A DNA stretch of 64,000 bases from an uncultured Pseudomonadota bacterium (GTDB lineage Bacteria; Pseudomonadota; Gammaproteobacteria; Steroidobacterales; Steroidobacteraceae): contig CAIVRI010000088.1 of the NCBI GenBank assembly GCA_903908265.1, forward strand, positions 1 through 64,000, given 5' to 3'. The notes beneath the pieces are model-generated. The model did not search any database and was not told the DNA's origin. It worked only from the letters and a program-made list of their open reading frames with translations. Of the stretch, positions 19,286 through 27,332 are shown in pieces. The position numbers were made by a program, and so were the translations under genes. Position 1 is the stretch's first letter; each line of letters begins with the position of its first letter.

Positions 19286-19822
19286 TCAATCGGCACTGAC
19301 GTCGGTGAGCTCCGGAAACAGTACCTGCGTATAACCGAATCGTGTGAGGTCGGTCATACGCGTCGGGTACAAACGACCGATCAAGTGGTCACACTCGTGC
19401 TGCACGAGGCGCGCATGAAAGCTCTCGGCGACCCGATCAATAGGCGCCCCATGCAGATCAAATCCACGATAACGGATCCGCTCATATCGTGGGACCACGC
19501 CACGCAGACCGGGCACCGACAAGCACCCTTCCCATCCCTCGCTCACCGCATCGTCTAGCGCCTCAATGACAGGATTGATGAGCACAGTGACTGGTACGGC
19601 AGCAGCATCGGGATAGCGTGCGATGTGTTCAAATCCGAACAGTACGACAGCCAAATCGATGCCGATTTGCGGAGCAGCGAGCCCCGCGCCCTTCGCCACT
19701 GCCAGCGTGTCGTGTAAATCACGTACAGCGTCGTGCAGCGCAAGCGACCCGAAATCAGTCACGCGCGCCGCAACCTTTAGCAATCGCGGATCGCCCATCC
19801 GCAAAATATCCCGCACGGCCAT
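19286..19822 (-). CDS. def: peptide deformylase
   Basis: A 178-residue peptide deformylase. All three family motifs are visible: GLAAPQIGI (motif 1), EGCLSVPG (motif 2, Cys metal ligand) and QHECDHLIG (motif 3, the HExxH metal/catalytic site). It removes the N-formyl group from nascent proteins. It lies 9 bases downstream of the STAS-kinase fusion gene on the same strand. In many genomes def is followed by fmt; here it is not, so this may be a second copy. It is convergent with the DUF885 gene. Confidence 0.96.
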   Translation of the reverse strand: MAVRDILRMGDPRLLKVAARVTDFGSLALHDAVRDLHDTLAVAKGAGLAAPQIGIDLAVVLFGFEHIARYPDAAAVPVTVLINPVIEALDDAVSEGWEGCLSVPGLRGVVPRYERIRYRGFDLHGAPIDRVAESFHARLVQHECDHLIGRLYPTRMTDLTRFGYTQVLFPELTDVSAD

Positions 19823-19831
19823 CGGTAGCCC

Positions 19832-20986
19832 TTAACCCGCCGCGGTCTCAGCTCGGATTAGCGGCAAGAAGAGATCGCGGATCTTGGCCACCAAATTGTC
19901 TTTTGCCAGCGGAAGAAAAGCTATCGCGTTAATCAAGCGCAACGACGCCAGAAACGCCTCGTTACGGCGGAAAAATTCAAAATCTTCGCTCGGCCGCGCG
20001 GCAAAGTATGCCGCAATGAAGTGTTCATAGAGGCGCCGACCGATGTCATTCGGGACCTTCGTGACAAACTCACAACTGCCTGACTCTTCGTAACCGTAAA
20101 CCATCGCGAGCAACCCGATGTCGAAAAGATAGTGCCCACGGGAAAGATCGCCCATATCAATGATCACCGCCTCGTCATTGCGAATCATGATGTTGCTGGT
20201 GTGCAGATCGAAGTGCACCAGATTATCAGCATCTGGGATCGCTTCGAGGCGCGCACCAAGCATCGCAACATCCTCGTCCGAAAAGGTGCCACGCAGATCC
20301 TCTATATTCATACGCAGTCGGTCTTTTAGATTCGGAAAAATAGCGGGATCCGCCATCTTGGAGTGGAACGTATGGGCAATTTCAGCGAGTCGGGCGCCGT
20401 GGAACTCGACAGAATCCGGCTCCTGGCGAATGAGCGCACTGAACAATTGCGCATCGAGCATTTCATAGATCACGCCGGTACGGTTTCCACAAGTAACCAC
20501 GCCGTAGGAGAGTGCTGTGGGAATGCCGGCAACAAAGGCGGCACGCGCGAACTCTTTTTCCTGCTCTGCGACGGCCGGTGCGACCCCTTCATTGTAGAGT
20601 TTGACGATTGTTTCGGCGTCGAGACGAAAGCACTGTCCGCAGACACCGGCGGACAGAAACTCTAGGCCTTCAATGGAGATCTCGCGCGCTTTGCGCCGCA
20701 CGCTAAAAATTTTCGTTAGTCCCGTCAAATCCAACACTTCGTGTACGACGGGACCGACATTCACGACCGTCAGGGTCGCCCCTTTAGCGGTCACTTCGCG
20801 CTGCAGGCGTAGGAAGATCCGTAGCCCGGCGCTGGAAACGTACTCGCACTGACCGAGGTCAACAACCAGATGACGCAAATCCGCTGACAACCATTCCCGG
20901 TCCAGTTCTTGGGCGTTCGTGCCATCTAGCCGGCCGGCCAAACACAGGACCAAAGTATCGCCTTCAATTCGACTAGAAATATTCAT
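19832..20986 (-). CDS. STAS domain fused to an aminoglycoside-phosphotransferase-like kinase
   Basis: A 384-residue fusion. Residues 1-100 are a SpoIIAA-type STAS domain (anti-sigma-factor antagonist), with CEYVSSAGLRIFLRL placing the phosphorylatable Ser at 51 or 52. Residues about 105-384 form a small kinase-like domain of the APH/choline-kinase type: the ATP-side Lys in ETIVKLYNEG, the catalytic loop HFDLHTSNIM (Asp260, Asn265) and the metal Asp in IIDMGD (277). It lies directly upstream of def with 9 bases between them. The kinase could phosphorylate a small molecule or a protein, with the STAS part as switch. No cognate anti-sigma kinase is adjacent, although the stressosome operon 12 kb away contains such domains. 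Confidence 0.82.
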   Translation of the reverse strand: MNISSRIEGDTLVLCLAGRLDGTNAQELDREWLSADLRHLVVDLGQCEYVSSAGLRIFLRLQREVTAKGATLTVVNVGPVVHEVLDLTGLTKIFSVRRKAREISIEGLEFLSAGVCGQCFRLDAETIVKLYNEGVAPAVAEQEKEFARAAFVAGIPTALSYGVVTCGNRTGVIYEMLDAQLFSALIRQEPDSVEFHGARLAEIAHTFHSKMADPAIFPNLKDRLRMNIEDLRGTFSDEDVAMLGARLEAIPDADNLVHFDLHTSNIMIRNDEAVIIDMGDLSRGHYLFDIGLLAMVYGYEESGSCEFVTKVPNDIGRRLYEHFIAAYFAARPSEDFEFFRRNEAFLASLRLINAIAFLPLAKDNLVAKIRDLFLPLIRAETAAG

Positions 20987-21062
20987 CGCTTAGGGACACC
21001 CTTTTTGACGGACTAGAACGGGGCACGCACGGCGGTCCCGGCGACAACCGGAGCAGACGCCC

Positions 21063-22196
21063 CTACAGGGGACGCACTATAGAGCCCGGCCAGCGATAGA
21101 GCATGCCATTCTGGATGAGCCCCTCTAGAGCCACCTCGACGCCGGCACCGACCGCTGTGCGGGCTTGGGCGACGGTGAATACGCTCGTATCGGACCCAAG
21201 CCAACGGAGCACCGCAGCCATCAATGGCGTTGCGGCAACCGGGCGGCGGGTGCCATCGTAGTGATCGATCAGGTGCGAAGGATCCTCCGGGTCTAGGGTG
21301 ACCGAGGGAACTCTCTGCAGGGCGGTCGTATCACACCAAGCCCAATCACCGGGCCCTTCAGCCAAATGTCGCACAAGGGCCGCAAAGCCTGTCGCGATCT
21401 GGGTCCGCTGGTCAACCGTGGGCGCGCCGTACAAGGGTTGACGCCAGCGGGCATCCTGGAGCGCTCCATGCCGGAGCATGCCGAGCGCCCAATCCATCCG
21501 CGTCGGGGGCGCCGTCACAATGGACAGCGACAACGACACCTCACTGCAGCGCGTGCGGTGCCAATGACCGCGAGGCAGGACAAGGACGGAGCCGGGTTCG
21601 AGCTCGAGCGACGTAAACCGGGCCGGCGTTGGGTCTGGAAATCCACCGGCGGCTTGTGGATAGAGGTCGGCCGCAGCGGGAATGCCAGGCCCGTACTGGA
21701 AACCCACGGGGAACGGCAGCGCGGCCGGTTCGGCCACTTCAAAGGTCTTGCGGCCCGACAACTGGACCGATATGACGTCCTCCGCATCAAGATGCAGCGC
21801 AGTCCCTTCGCCCGCCGGGGCAACCCAAGCGGTGACGCGTGCTGATCCCTTTGGAATACCGAGACATTTCTCGAAGTTAATAATCCAATCTATTGATTCA
21901 TAAATAATTTTATCTATATCTGGGAGATATAGAGCTTCCCCGGCCGCGAGCAGATCGGTCGCCGAGCCCCGCTCGATTAAGGTGGAGCGAGGCCCCCGAT
22001 CGCGACGCCCATGGAGGATGCGGCCGCTATAGGTTGCGCACAAAGCGGCAGCTGAGCGGAGGCTTTCATGGTGCATCCAATGCGGCAAACGGTCTCGCGC
22101 GCCGTGCACGACGACCGGCTCGCCACCGGAGAAGGCCTCACGAACCCCAGTTAATCCCGCCGCTCCAAACAGCGCGTCCCAGTGGTCAGCGTCCAT
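21063..22196 (-). CDS. JmjC/cupin-like Fe(II)/2-oxoglutarate oxygenase
   Basis: A 377-residue protein with a JmjC/cupin-8 fold resembling RoxA-type protein hydroxylases. The metal triad appears as HLD (His135, Asp137) and a His in GHWHRT (211 or 213). The C-terminal part (about 280-377) looks like a small helical/winged-helix domain. It would hydroxylate a protein or peptide using 2-oxoglutarate and O2. It begins 32 bases after a small exported repeat peptide on the same strand, which may be its substrate or partner. A markedly AT-rich patch at about 21870-21935 encodes LPDIDKIIYESIDWIINF, unlike the GC-rich codons around it. Confidence 0.78.
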   Translation of the reverse strand: MDADHWDALFGAAGLTGVREAFSGGEPVVVHGARDRLPHWMHHESLRSAAALCATYSGRILHGRRDRGPRSTLIERGSATDLLAAGEALYLPDIDKIIYESIDWIINFEKCLGIPKGSARVTAWVAPAGEGTALHLDAEDVISVQLSGRKTFEVAEPAALPFPVGFQYGPGIPAAADLYPQAAGGFPDPTPARFTSLELEPGSVLVLPRGHWHRTRCSEVSLSLSIVTAPPTRMDWALGMLRHGALQDARWRQPLYGAPTVDQRTQIATGFAALVRHLAEGPGDWAWCDTTALQRVPSVTLDPEDPSHLIDHYDGTRRPVAATPLMAAVLRWLGSDTSVFTVAQARTAVGAGVEVALEGLIQNGMLYRWPGSIVRPL

Positions 22197-22228
22197 GGAT
22201 CGATCGGTCAGTTCGAGCGAACGCCGAC

Positions 22229-22528
22229 TCAGTGACCGTCGGACTCGCTCGAGGGCGGCGCTGGGTGTTCACCACCACCCGAACCGGGGTTAATGATGGT
22301 GCCGTGAAACGTTCCTGGGCCATTACTGGGCCAGTGGGGTGGCCTACCACCGGGGCTGCCGCCTGGATTGACCACGGTGCCCATGATCGGGCCCGGGACC
22401 ACAGTGCCCATCACAGGGCTCTGCGTTCGCGCGACCGGAGGCGGCACATGCGCCGCGGGCGGATGCCCTGCCTGCGCTACGATCGGCGTCGCCAGGGCTG
22501 CCAGCGCCGCTACATGGTAAATCTTCAT
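22229..22528 (-). CDS. small exported Gly/Pro-rich protein with GTVV repeats
   Basis: A 99-residue protein not in any family I recognise. The N-terminus MKIYHVAALAALATPIVAQA is a clear Sec signal peptide with an AQA cleavage site. The mature part is rich in Pro, Gly and His and contains three related motifs, MGTVVPG, MGTVVNPG and HGTIINPG, followed by a tail ending ESDGH. I chose the ATG at 22528 because GGAG lies 7 bases upstream; the frame also opens at a TTG at 22534. It is directly upstream of the JmjC gene in an apparent operon. A structural, metal-binding or modified-peptide role is possible, but none is shown. Confidence 0.65.
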   Translation of the reverse strand: MKIYHVAALAALATPIVAQAGHPPAAHVPPPVARTQSPVMGTVVPGPIMGTVVNPGGSPGGRPPHWPSNGPGTFHGTIINPGSGGGEHPAPPSSESDGH

Positions 22529-22723
22529 GTCCAAACTCCGCTATTGATGTCGGTACCGATTAGTCCGACACAGATTACAACCTTAGCGCAGCAGTGCAAC
22601 TGGCAAAAGCGGCAACCACCGCGTGCAACGCCCGACCTTTTGGTATCGACCGTCGAGCCATGCGATAGTTGCAGGGTTCGGTAACCAACCGAAAACACCT
22701 AGAAGAGTTTGAGGGGACGCAGG

Positions 22724-24781
22724 ATGCTGAAGAAATTGCTCGGGTTGGGCCTGGCGGCCGGTGGTGCCCTCTCGGTGGGCGTGATCGCCCTAAACCGAGG
22801 GGAATCCATCAACGCCCTTTGGCTACTCGCCGCGGGCGCCTGCCTGTATACCCTGGGCTACCGCTTCTATGCGGCGTGGATCGCCGCCAGCGTACTGGCT
22901 TGCGACGCCACGCGGGCCACCCCAGCCGAGCGGTTAAACAATGGTCGGGACTTTCACCCCACCCCCCGTTGGGTCGTCTTTGGTCACCATTTTGCCGCTA
23001 TCGCCGGCCCTGGCCCTCTGGTGGGCCCCACCCTAGCAGCACAGTTCGGCTATCTGCCCGGCACCTTGTGGATTCTGATCGGATCGGTGCTGGGCGGTTG
23101 CGTACAGGATATGGTGGTGCTGTTTGCGTCGACCCGGCGCAACGGCCGAACCCTCGGACAGATGGCGCGCGAAGAGCTCGGCCCCTTCGGTGGCACCGCG
23201 GCCCTCATCGGCACACTCGCAATCATGGTGATTCTGATCGCGGTACTGGCGCTGGTCGTCGTCAATGCGATGAAGCACAGCCCGTGGGCCACCTCGACCG
23301 TATTCGCGACCATCCCCATCGCCGTCATCGTCGGTATTTACATGCGCCATCTGCGACCCGGGCAGGTAGCCGAGGGGTCGTTGCTCGGAGTGGGCCTGCT
23401 CTTCGCGGCCGTTATCGGTGGCGGCTGGATTGATCATCAGCCCGCCCTGCGCGGCTACTTCGACCACGAGGGCACGACCCTCGCGTGGTTCGTCATGGCC
23501 TATGGATTTGTGGCGGCCATTCTCCCCGTGTGGCTGCTCCTCGCGCCACGAGACTACCTGTCAACCTATCTAAAGCTCGGTGTGGTGGCGCTCCTGACCA
23601 TTGCGATCATCGTCATTCATCCGGATCTGCGTATGCCGGCATTGACCCGCTTTGTCGATGGCACGGGACCGATCTTCGCCGGCAAACTCTTCCCCTTTGT
23701 CTTCATCACGATCGCCTGTGGGGCCATCTCTGGCTTTCACGCGCTGATTTCCAGCGGTACAACCCCAAAACTGCTGCGCAACGAACGCGACATCCGCCTA
23801 GTCGGCTACGGTTCCATGGTGCTCGAATCTCTGGTCGCGATCATGGCGATGATCGCCGCAACGCTACTCGAGCCCGGCGTCTACTTCGCAATCAATAGTC
23901 CCTTAGCGGCATTAGGTGGAACGCCTGAAATCGCAGTGACCACCCTCTCACAGTGGGGATTCCCCGTCACGCTAGAGACGATGCAAACACTCGCACATGA
24001 AGTGGGAGAAAGCACCCTCTTCGCCCGCACTGGCGGTGCTCCCTCCCTGGCTGTCGGCATGGCTAGCATTCTCTCCGGCACGTTTGGTGGGTCGATGATT
24101 GCGATCTGGTACCACTTCGCCATCATGTTTGAAGCAGTATTTATTCTGACAACGCTTGACGCGGGAACCCGTGTCGGTCGATTCATGCTGCAAGACACGC
24201 TCAGCCATCTGTGGAAGCCGATGGGCCGCACTTCTTGGTATCCCTCGGTGGTGTTCACCAGCGCTCTGATTGTCGCTGCGTGGGGTTACTTCCTCTATGT
24301 GGGGGTCACCGATCCCAATGGAGGCATCAATATCTTGTGGCCCTTGTTTGGCATTTCCAATCAAATGCTGGCGGCGATCGCGCTGTCCGTAATGACCGCC
24401 ATTCTCGTCAAGGGCGCGCGGCCCTGGCATGCTCTGGTCACGGCGGCGCCGCTCGCTTGGCTGACGGTAGTGACGACGACCGCCGCTTGGCTGAAAATCA
24501 CCAGCGACAATCCGCGAATTGGCTTCCTCGCAGGCGCCCGGGATCTTGCGGCCAAGTTTGCAGCCGGCACCCTGCCACCGGAGAAGGCTGCTGCAGCCGG
24601 CAAGCTTATTTTCAATCAACGGCTTGACGCCGCTCTGACCGCACTATTTTTGCTGATTCTGTGGCTTGTCATCTTCGACGTCCTGATCATTGTGGTGCGT
24701 CGCGCACGCGGCGCCAACTTTGGTGCTTCGTTGGAGTCACCCTACGTACGCTCCGCGCTACCGGAGGCTGGAAATGTCTAA
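22724..24781 (+). CDS. cstA: CstA family pyruvate/peptide transporter
   Basis: A 685-residue polytopic membrane protein of the CstA/BtsT family, close to the usual 690-715. Family segments include GHHFAAIAGPGPLVGPTLAAQ, SGFHALISSGTTPK and the late ALTTLDAGTRVGRF-like stretch (here TTLDAGTRVGRFMLQD). In E. coli these carriers import pyruvate and were first described for peptide use under carbon starvation. GAGGGG 7 bases before the ATG supports the start at 22724. Its end overlaps the ybdD start by 8 bases, the conserved cstA-ybdD pairing. Confidence 0.95.
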   Translation: MLKKLLGLGLAAGGALSVGVIALNRGESINALWLLAAGACLYTLGYRFYAAWIAASVLACDATRATPAERLNNGRDFHPTPRWVVFGHHFAAIAGPGPLVGPTLAAQFGYLPGTLWILIGSVLGGCVQDMVVLFASTRRNGRTLGQMAREELGPFGGTAALIGTLAIMVILIAVLALVVVNAMKHSPWATSTVFATIPIAVIVGIYMRHLRPGQVAEGSLLGVGLLFAAVIGGGWIDHQPALRGYFDHEGTTLAWFVMAYGFVAAILPVWLLLAPRDYLSTYLKLGVVALLTIAIIVIHPDLRMPALTRFVDGTGPIFAGKLFPFVFITIACGAISGFHALISSGTTPKLLRNERDIRLVGYGSMVLESLVAIMAMIAATLLEPGVYFAINSPLAALGGTPEIAVTTLSQWGFPVTLETMQTLAHEVGESTLFARTGGAPSLAVGMASILSGTFGGSMIAIWYHFAIMFEAVFILTTLDAGTRVGRFMLQDTLSHLWKPMGRTSWYPSVVFTSALIVAAWGYFLYVGVTDPNGGINILWPLFGISNQMLAAIALSVMTAILVKGARPWHALVTAAPLAWLTVVTTTAAWLKITSDNPRIGFLAGARDLAAKFAAGTLPPEKAAAAGKLIFNQRLDAALTALFLLILWLVIFDVLIIVVRRARGANFGASLESPYVRSALPEAGNV

Positions 24782-24962
24782 TCAGCCGAACTTCTATAAC
24801 GCAATGCGCGACTTTCTACGCGGCGCTACGGGTGAGGGCGCCTATGAACGATACTGCGAGCACATTGCAAAGGCGCATCCTGAAGTGACCTGCCCCACCC
24901 GCGCCGAGTTCTTTCGTGCTGGACAAACGGAGCGTTGGCACGGCGTGCAGCGCTGCTGCTGA
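24774..24962 (+). CDS. ybdD: YbdD/YjiX family small protein
   Basis: A 62-residue protein of the YbdD/YjiX (DUF466) family, recognised by YCEHIAKAHPEVTCPTRAEF followed by a terminal Arg/Cys segment (GVQRCC). These small cytosolic proteins are co-encoded with CstA/BtsT carriers and are needed for full pyruvate uptake in E. coli. The ATG at 24774 lies inside the end of cstA, and its TGA shares a base with the ATG of the next gene (TGATG), so the three are translationally coupled. Confidence 0.93.
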   Translation: MSNQPNFYNAMRDFLRGATGEGAYERYCEHIAKAHPEVTCPTRAEFFRAGQTERWHGVQRCC

Positions 24963-26317
24963 TGCCTACCCAACACGCTGCTAAGGACCTACCGCTGACC
25001 GCCGCGCAGTGGCGCGCAATCGCTGCGGTGTGGTTGGGCTGGGGCTTTGACGTATTCGACGCACTGCTCATTAATTTCGTTGCCCCCAATGCGATACCGA
25101 CGCTATTGGGGCTCACGATCGGATCTGCGGCCGCGAAAGCAGCGACGGCCCAGTGGACCGGCATTTTGACTGCTTTGCTGCTCGTGGGCTGGGCCTTCGG
25201 TGGGCTGTTATTTGGACACTTGGCTGACCGCATTGGCCGGCGACGGGCGCTGATTCTGACCATCGTGGTCTATGCGCTGGGGACCGGCGCCTCAGCCTTC
25301 TCGCCCAATATCTGGGTCCTGATCGTCTGCCGGCTCGTAGCCAGCCTCGGCATTGGGGGCGAATTCGCCACCGGCGCTACGCTCGTCGCGGAGACAGTAC
25401 CCGAATCGCGTCGGCTGATTTCGGGCGCCTTCCTGCAAACGGCTTCACCGCTGGGTCTAATTTTGGCCGGCACCACCACCTGGCTGATTGCGGGTGTGTG
25501 GATGCCGCAAGCACCACAACTCTCGTGGCGCTTCGTGCTAGCTGCGGGACTCGTACCCATCCTGATCGTTTTGCTGTTGCGCACTTATGGGAATGACGCT
25601 GCCGAACGACCGACCTCAACACGGCCCTTGCGTCAGGCCCTTACTAGTCTGTTCTCACCAGAACTACGCGCCTGCACGCTATCGGCAATCGTCATGTCGG
25701 TCCTCGGGCTATTCACCTGGTGGAGTTGCAACGCGTTTCTGCCGACGATTGGCGCGGGGCTCGGTGCACGTGCCGCCGCCGCCGCCGGTCTAACCGGTGC
25801 TGCAGCGGTCACTGTAGCGGAATCCTGGAAGGCCTCGATCACGCTATGGTTTAACCTCGGTGGCGTCGTCGGCGCGCTGCTGACCGTACCGGCCTCGCGC
25901 TACTTCGGACGTCGCGGCATGTTCGCGCTGTACTACGCGATGGGTGCACTATCGCTAGGAATTACTTTTGGCTTCTCATGGGATCCGGCCACCACGCTGC
26001 ATCTGGCGTTTCTCGTAGGCTTGGCCGTCTTCGGCTTGTTCGGTGCCTTCGCGTACTATTTACCGGAACTCTTCCCACCCCATGTGCGCGGAATCGGGGC
26101 GGGCTTCTCCTACAACATCGGCCGTCTGGGTGCTGCACTGGGCCCCTTTCTGGTCGGCGCCTACACCGCCCGCCAAGCCGACACGACCACTGGCGCCATG
26201 CATGCACTGACGATGTTGGTTGCGCTGCCGATCATCGCTATTCTCGCCACCCCCTTCATCGTCGAAACCCGGCATCAGTCACCCGCACGACGGGACCTCG
26301 TCGCACCCACACCCTAG
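24962..26317 (+). CDS. MFS transporter (SHS/AAHS-like)
   Basis: A 451-residue major facilitator with 12 predicted membrane segments. The start WLGWGFDVFDALLINFVAPN, with acidic residues in TM1, and GHLADRIGRRRALI (motif A between TM2 and TM3) resemble the lactate/pyruvate (SHS) and aromatic-acid (AAHS) H+ symporter families. YYLPELFPPHVRGIGAG marks the second half. The ATG at 24962 overlaps the ybdD stop by one base. Being in one unit with cstA-ybdD, it may carry a related monocarboxylate. The substrate is an inference from context only. Confidence 0.88.
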   Translation: MPTQHAAKDLPLTAAQWRAIAAVWLGWGFDVFDALLINFVAPNAIPTLLGLTIGSAAAKAATAQWTGILTALLLVGWAFGGLLFGHLADRIGRRRALILTIVVYALGTGASAFSPNIWVLIVCRLVASLGIGGEFATGATLVAETVPESRRLISGAFLQTASPLGLILAGTTTWLIAGVWMPQAPQLSWRFVLAAGLVPILIVLLLRTYGNDAAERPTSTRPLRQALTSLFSPELRACTLSAIVMSVLGLFTWWSCNAFLPTIGAGLGARAAAAAGLTGAAAVTVAESWKASITLWFNLGGVVGALLTVPASRYFGRRGMFALYYAMGALSLGITFGFSWDPATTLHLAFLVGLAVFGLFGAFAYYLPELFPPHVRGIGAGFSYNIGRLGAALGPFLVGAYTARQADTTTGAMHALTMLVALPIIAILATPFIVETRHQSPARRDLVAPTP

Positions 26318-26346
26318 CATCGACATCCTCGCACTTCGGAGTCCGC

Positions 26347-27138
26347 ATGAGCGATACCCTCTCTGCCGTCGCACTTGGCCTAATCGAAGGTCTCACGGAA
26401 TTCTTACCGATCTCCTCAACCGGTCATATGATCATCGCCGGCGATCTGCTCGGGTTCACGAACAGCTTTTCAAAGCTGTTCGAGGTGGTAATTCAAATGG
26501 GCGCCATACTCGCCGTGTGTTGGCTCTATCGCGAGAAGCTTTGGCGGACCCTGACCGGACTGGGCACTCAGGGCGAGGCGCGCGTCTTTGCGCGCAACGT
26601 CACGCTGGCCTTTCTACCGGCCGTGTTCATTGGCCTCGCCGCACACGACTTCATCAAGCGCGTGTTGTTTACGCCCTCAGTGGTCGGCTGGGCTTTTATT
26701 CTGGGAGGCCTTGCAATCCTCGCAGCAGAACGCTGGCGCCCGGCGCCGAACTGCAGCAGTACCGAGTCGATGCCGGTCGCGACCGCCATCAAAATCGGTC
26801 TATTCCAGTGCCTTGCGATGATTCCCGGCACCTCCCGCTCAGGCGCGACGATCGTGGGGGCCTTACTACTCGGCGTCACCCGCGAAGCCGCCACAGAATT
26901 CTCCTTCTTTCTTGCAATACCGACGATGGCTGGCGCGACGGCACTCGACTTGTGGAAAGCACGACATGACCTTGGGGAGGCAGGCTGGGGCCTCATTGCC
27001 ATTGGCTTCGTCGTGGCCTTTATGGCCGCCCTTGTGGTCGTGCGCGGTCTCGTTGGCTTTGTCAGCCGTCGCGGGTTCGCCCCGTTCGCGTGGTACCGAA
27101 TTGCTGCTGGCCTTGTGATTCTCTACTCGGTGCGCTGA
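26347..27138 (+). CDS. uppP: undecaprenyl-diphosphatase UppP/BacA
   Basis: A 263-residue membrane phosphatase that recycles undecaprenyl diphosphate to the monophosphate carrier for cell-wall synthesis. The two family motifs are present: EGLTEFLPISSTGHM (ExxxE region) near the start and PGTSRSGATIVGALLLG at about 160. E. coli BacA has 273 residues. The start at 26347 is preferred to the very long open frame upstream, which overlaps the MFS gene. It lies 29 bases after the MFS gene. Its stop overlaps the end of the convergent feo-tail gene by 16 bases. Confidence 0.95.
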   Translation: MSDTLSAVALGLIEGLTEFLPISSTGHMIIAGDLLGFTNSFSKLFEVVIQMGAILAVCWLYREKLWRTLTGLGTQGEARVFARNVTLAFLPAVFIGLAAHDFIKRVLFTPSVVGWAFILGGLAILAAERWRPAPNCSSTESMPVATAIKIGLFQCLAMIPGTSRSGATIVGALLLGVTREAATEFSFFLAIPTMAGATALDLWKARHDLGEAGWGLIAIGFVVAFMAALVVVRGLVGFVSRRGFAPFAWYRIAAGLVILYSVR

Positions 27139-27332
27139 CCGGACGGGGGTTTGACGCGGCCACCGCAAGCCTCACAGGCACTCTGGCCAGCAAACCAAAC
27201 GATTACGCGATCCGGTAAGCGCGGCTGCAGCCAACGTGCCACTGCCACGCGCGCTCGCAATGGCAATAGCGAGCGTAGCGCTTGCATCAGCGCAACCACG
27301 ACAACTAGGGTAACAATGAGGCGTTGCAGCAT
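27123..27332 (-). CDS. small Cys-containing membrane protein encoded after feoB
   Basis: A 69-residue protein: one membrane segment (LIVTLVVVVALMQAL), a basic amphipathic middle, and a C-terminal CEACGG motif before a short basic tail. Small proteins of this layout (annotated DUF6587 or FeoC-like in related bacteria) often follow feoB and may bind metal or an Fe-S centre and assist Fe2+ uptake. Its ATG shares a base with the feoB stop (TAATG). Its 3' end overlaps that of convergent uppP by 16 bases. The assignment rests on context and the motif. Confidence 0.7.
   Translation of the reverse strand: MLQRLIVTLVVVVALMQALRSLLPLRARVAVARWLQPRLPDRVIVWFAGQSACEACGGRVKPPSGQRTE

Noticed and set aside
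25978-26346. Longer N-terminus of UppP
   Set aside because: The extra residues overlap the MFS gene and have no UppP similarity; ATG at 26347 begins the family sequence.
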